Shown here in pieces: positions 7,767 through 8,853 of a stretch of 8,853 bases of DNA (position 1 is its first letter; the number at the start of each line of letters is the position of its first letter). The notes beneath the pieces were generated by a model. It ran no database searches. It was given only the letters and a program-made list of their open reading frames with translations, and was not told the DNA's origin. The position numbers were made by a program, and so were the translations under genes. The DNA lies in the NCBI GenBank assembly GCA_021298235.1, contig JAJTDX010000109.1, positions 1-8,853 of the forward strand, written 5' to 3'. This DNA is from Cryomorphaceae bacterium (lineage in GTDB: Bacteria; Bacteroidota; Bacteroidia; Flavobacteriales; Crocinitomicaceae).

Positions 7767-8853
7767 TTATTGTTTTACAACTGAATAATTGAAATTTTTC
7801 CCATCTTGTTCCAGCTTCAAGGTATAAATTCCTGGATCAAAAGTGCTGATGTTTATATGCAATTGATTCTCAATGATTGTTATCACAGTTGTAGGTAGAA
7901 GTTTTCCCAGAATATCAAAAAATTGTATCTGTAAACCTTGTAATTGTGTTTCTTCAAACTCCAATGTAAGGGTGTTTGATACGGGATTGGGGTAGAGGAG
8001 TGGTTTTACTTCAGGTTGCTGTTCAACGAATCCTGCACAAAATGGATTACTGATGCTTTGTTGGGAGAATATTCCTGAAGAAGCATCCCATGCAAACCAT
8101 GTTCCTCCAGATCCAGTCGACCAGGTATTCAAATCAAAATAACCTGAACCATCGCTTTCTCCTTTAATTTGATAAGCTAGCAATGCTTCACCTCCGGTTG
8201 TCCAAGTCAGTGGTGTGTTTTGCGCACATGTCTCAGGCGATGGATGACCGATGTCGCAATTCGTTTGAATGAAATAAGCATTGTCGTCATACGTAGGGTA
8301 ACCACCGTAAACTTTGGCAATTCCATCTGTTCCGATGCACACGGCAGTATATTCATCACAAGCAATGGCTTTTGCTTTAACTCCAAAATCCGTATAGATT
8401 CTGGCAAGAAATGTTGTTAATCTTCCCTTTCTGTCGGGATTATCAAAGTGCGTATCTGTAATCGTCTCACCTAAGTAGCTGTTAGTAATAAAAGGCACTC
8501 CGTCGACTGTAACACTTGTGCCATATGGATTATTAAGAGCGGTCGAAGAAGTGACTGTTCCGTTCTGTGCTGAAAAGTAATATTCTCCCTGAATTGCCAT
8601 TCCTGCACTTGTTCCTCCTACGGCGATATTTCTCTGGTCTATTGCCTCTTGAATAGCGAAATTTAGTGGGGTGCTTCGCCAAAAACTAACATAGTTCCAT
8701 TGATCTCCTCCGGCGAACCAAATAGCCTCCGCTTGATTTATTTTTTGAAGAACATATGGATCAGTACTCGCGGATGCAGTGTTACACACAATGGTCTCCA
8801 CAGAATTAACTGTAATGCCCAATGAGTTGAACATGTAATCATTATATCCGTCC
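7767..8853 (-). CDS. Exported cyanophycinase-like (peptidase S51) protein with T9SS sorting domain, 5' end outside window
   Basis: The reading frame runs off the right edge: codons for DGYNDY precede the first in-window Met (8834), so that Met is internal and the signal peptide is not seen. Numbering from that Met, the S51 / class I amidotransferase-like core shows FAGGDQWNY (40-48), the nucleophile elbow GGTSAGM with Ser76, and DTHFDNPDRKGRL (127-139) with His129, followed by DEYTAVCIG (160-168). This order matches cyanophycinases (Ser/His-based exopeptidases that cut multi-L-arginyl-poly-aspartate to beta-Asp-Arg dipeptides). The core ends near 255. A T9SS C-terminal sorting domain (about 275-355) with YPNP at 281-284 and GIYTLKL at 335-341 predicts export across the outer membrane. 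Substrate specificity cannot be read from sequence; other S51 members cleave Asp-containing dipeptides or are uncharacterised. It meets mnmD tail to tail with no intervening base. Confidence 0.88.
   Translation of the reverse strand, partial: DGYNDYMFNSLGITVNSVETIVCNTASASTDPYVLQKINQAEAIWFAGGDQWNYVSFWRSTPLNFAIQEAIDQRNIAVGGTSAGMAIQGEYYFSAQNGTVTSSTALNNPYGTSVTVDGVPFITNSYLGETITDTHFDNPDRKGRLTTFLARIYTDFGVKAKAIACDEYTAVCIGTDGIAKVYGGYPTYDDNAYFIQTNCDIGHPSPETCAQNTPLTWTTGGEALLAYQIKGESDGSGYFDLNTWSTGSGGTWFAWDASSGIFSQQSISNPFCAGFVEQQPEVKPLLYPNPVSNTLTLEFEETQLQGLQIQFFDILGKLLPTTVITIIENQLHINISTFDPGIYTLKLEQDGKNFNYSVVKQ

Noticed and set aside
8832..8834. ATG at 8834 as the real start of the cyanophycinase-like protein.
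   Set aside because: The frame stays open to the window edge (DGYNDY before it), and a T9SS cargo needs a signal peptide, which is missing downstream of this Met.

Overview
The window looks like chromosomal DNA of a Bacteroidota bacterium, most likely of the Flavobacteriales type. Three things suggest this: two exported proteins end in a type IX secretion (T9SS, Por) C-terminal sorting domain; GyrB lacks the large TOPRIM insert of the E. coli protein; and a stand-alone MnmD tRNA methyltransferase is present. Start codons lack clear Shine-Dalgarno sequences, and promoter-like motifs resemble the Bacteroidota TTTG / TAnnTTTG pair. The genus cannot be read from the sequence.

Layout. (1) The 3' two thirds of gyrB (+) enters from the left edge and ends at a good intrinsic terminator (about 1353-1381). 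(2) A secreted CotH-kinase / lamin-tail / T9SS protein (+, 1472-3736) follows, probably from its own promoter. (3) Converging on it, with stops 3 nt apart, is a leftward three-gene unit transcribed in the order dnaB (6964-5465), an exported protein of the type often labelled 'asparagine synthetase B' (5427-4165), and a small lipoprotein (4168-3740) whose ATG overlaps the preceding TGA. (4) A 133-bp divergent spacer separates dnaB from mnmD (+, 7098-7766). (5) mnmD ends exactly against the stop of a leftward, exported cyanophycinase-like protein (7767 to beyond the right edge).

Functionally the window mixes housekeeping genes (gyrase subunit, replicative helicase, wobble-uridine modification) with cell-envelope or secreted proteins of poorly known role. 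The points most worth a second look are: a replicative helicase DnaB that lacks about 24 residues in its N-terminal domain while staying in frame; the translationally coupled exported protein plus lipoprotein behind dnaB; and two T9SS cargo proteins, a CotH-type kinase and a cyanophycinase-like peptidase. I saw no tRNA, rRNA, CRISPR array, insertion sequence or prophage genes. No gene-free stretch exceeds 138 bp. I do not see a clear defence or mobile system here.
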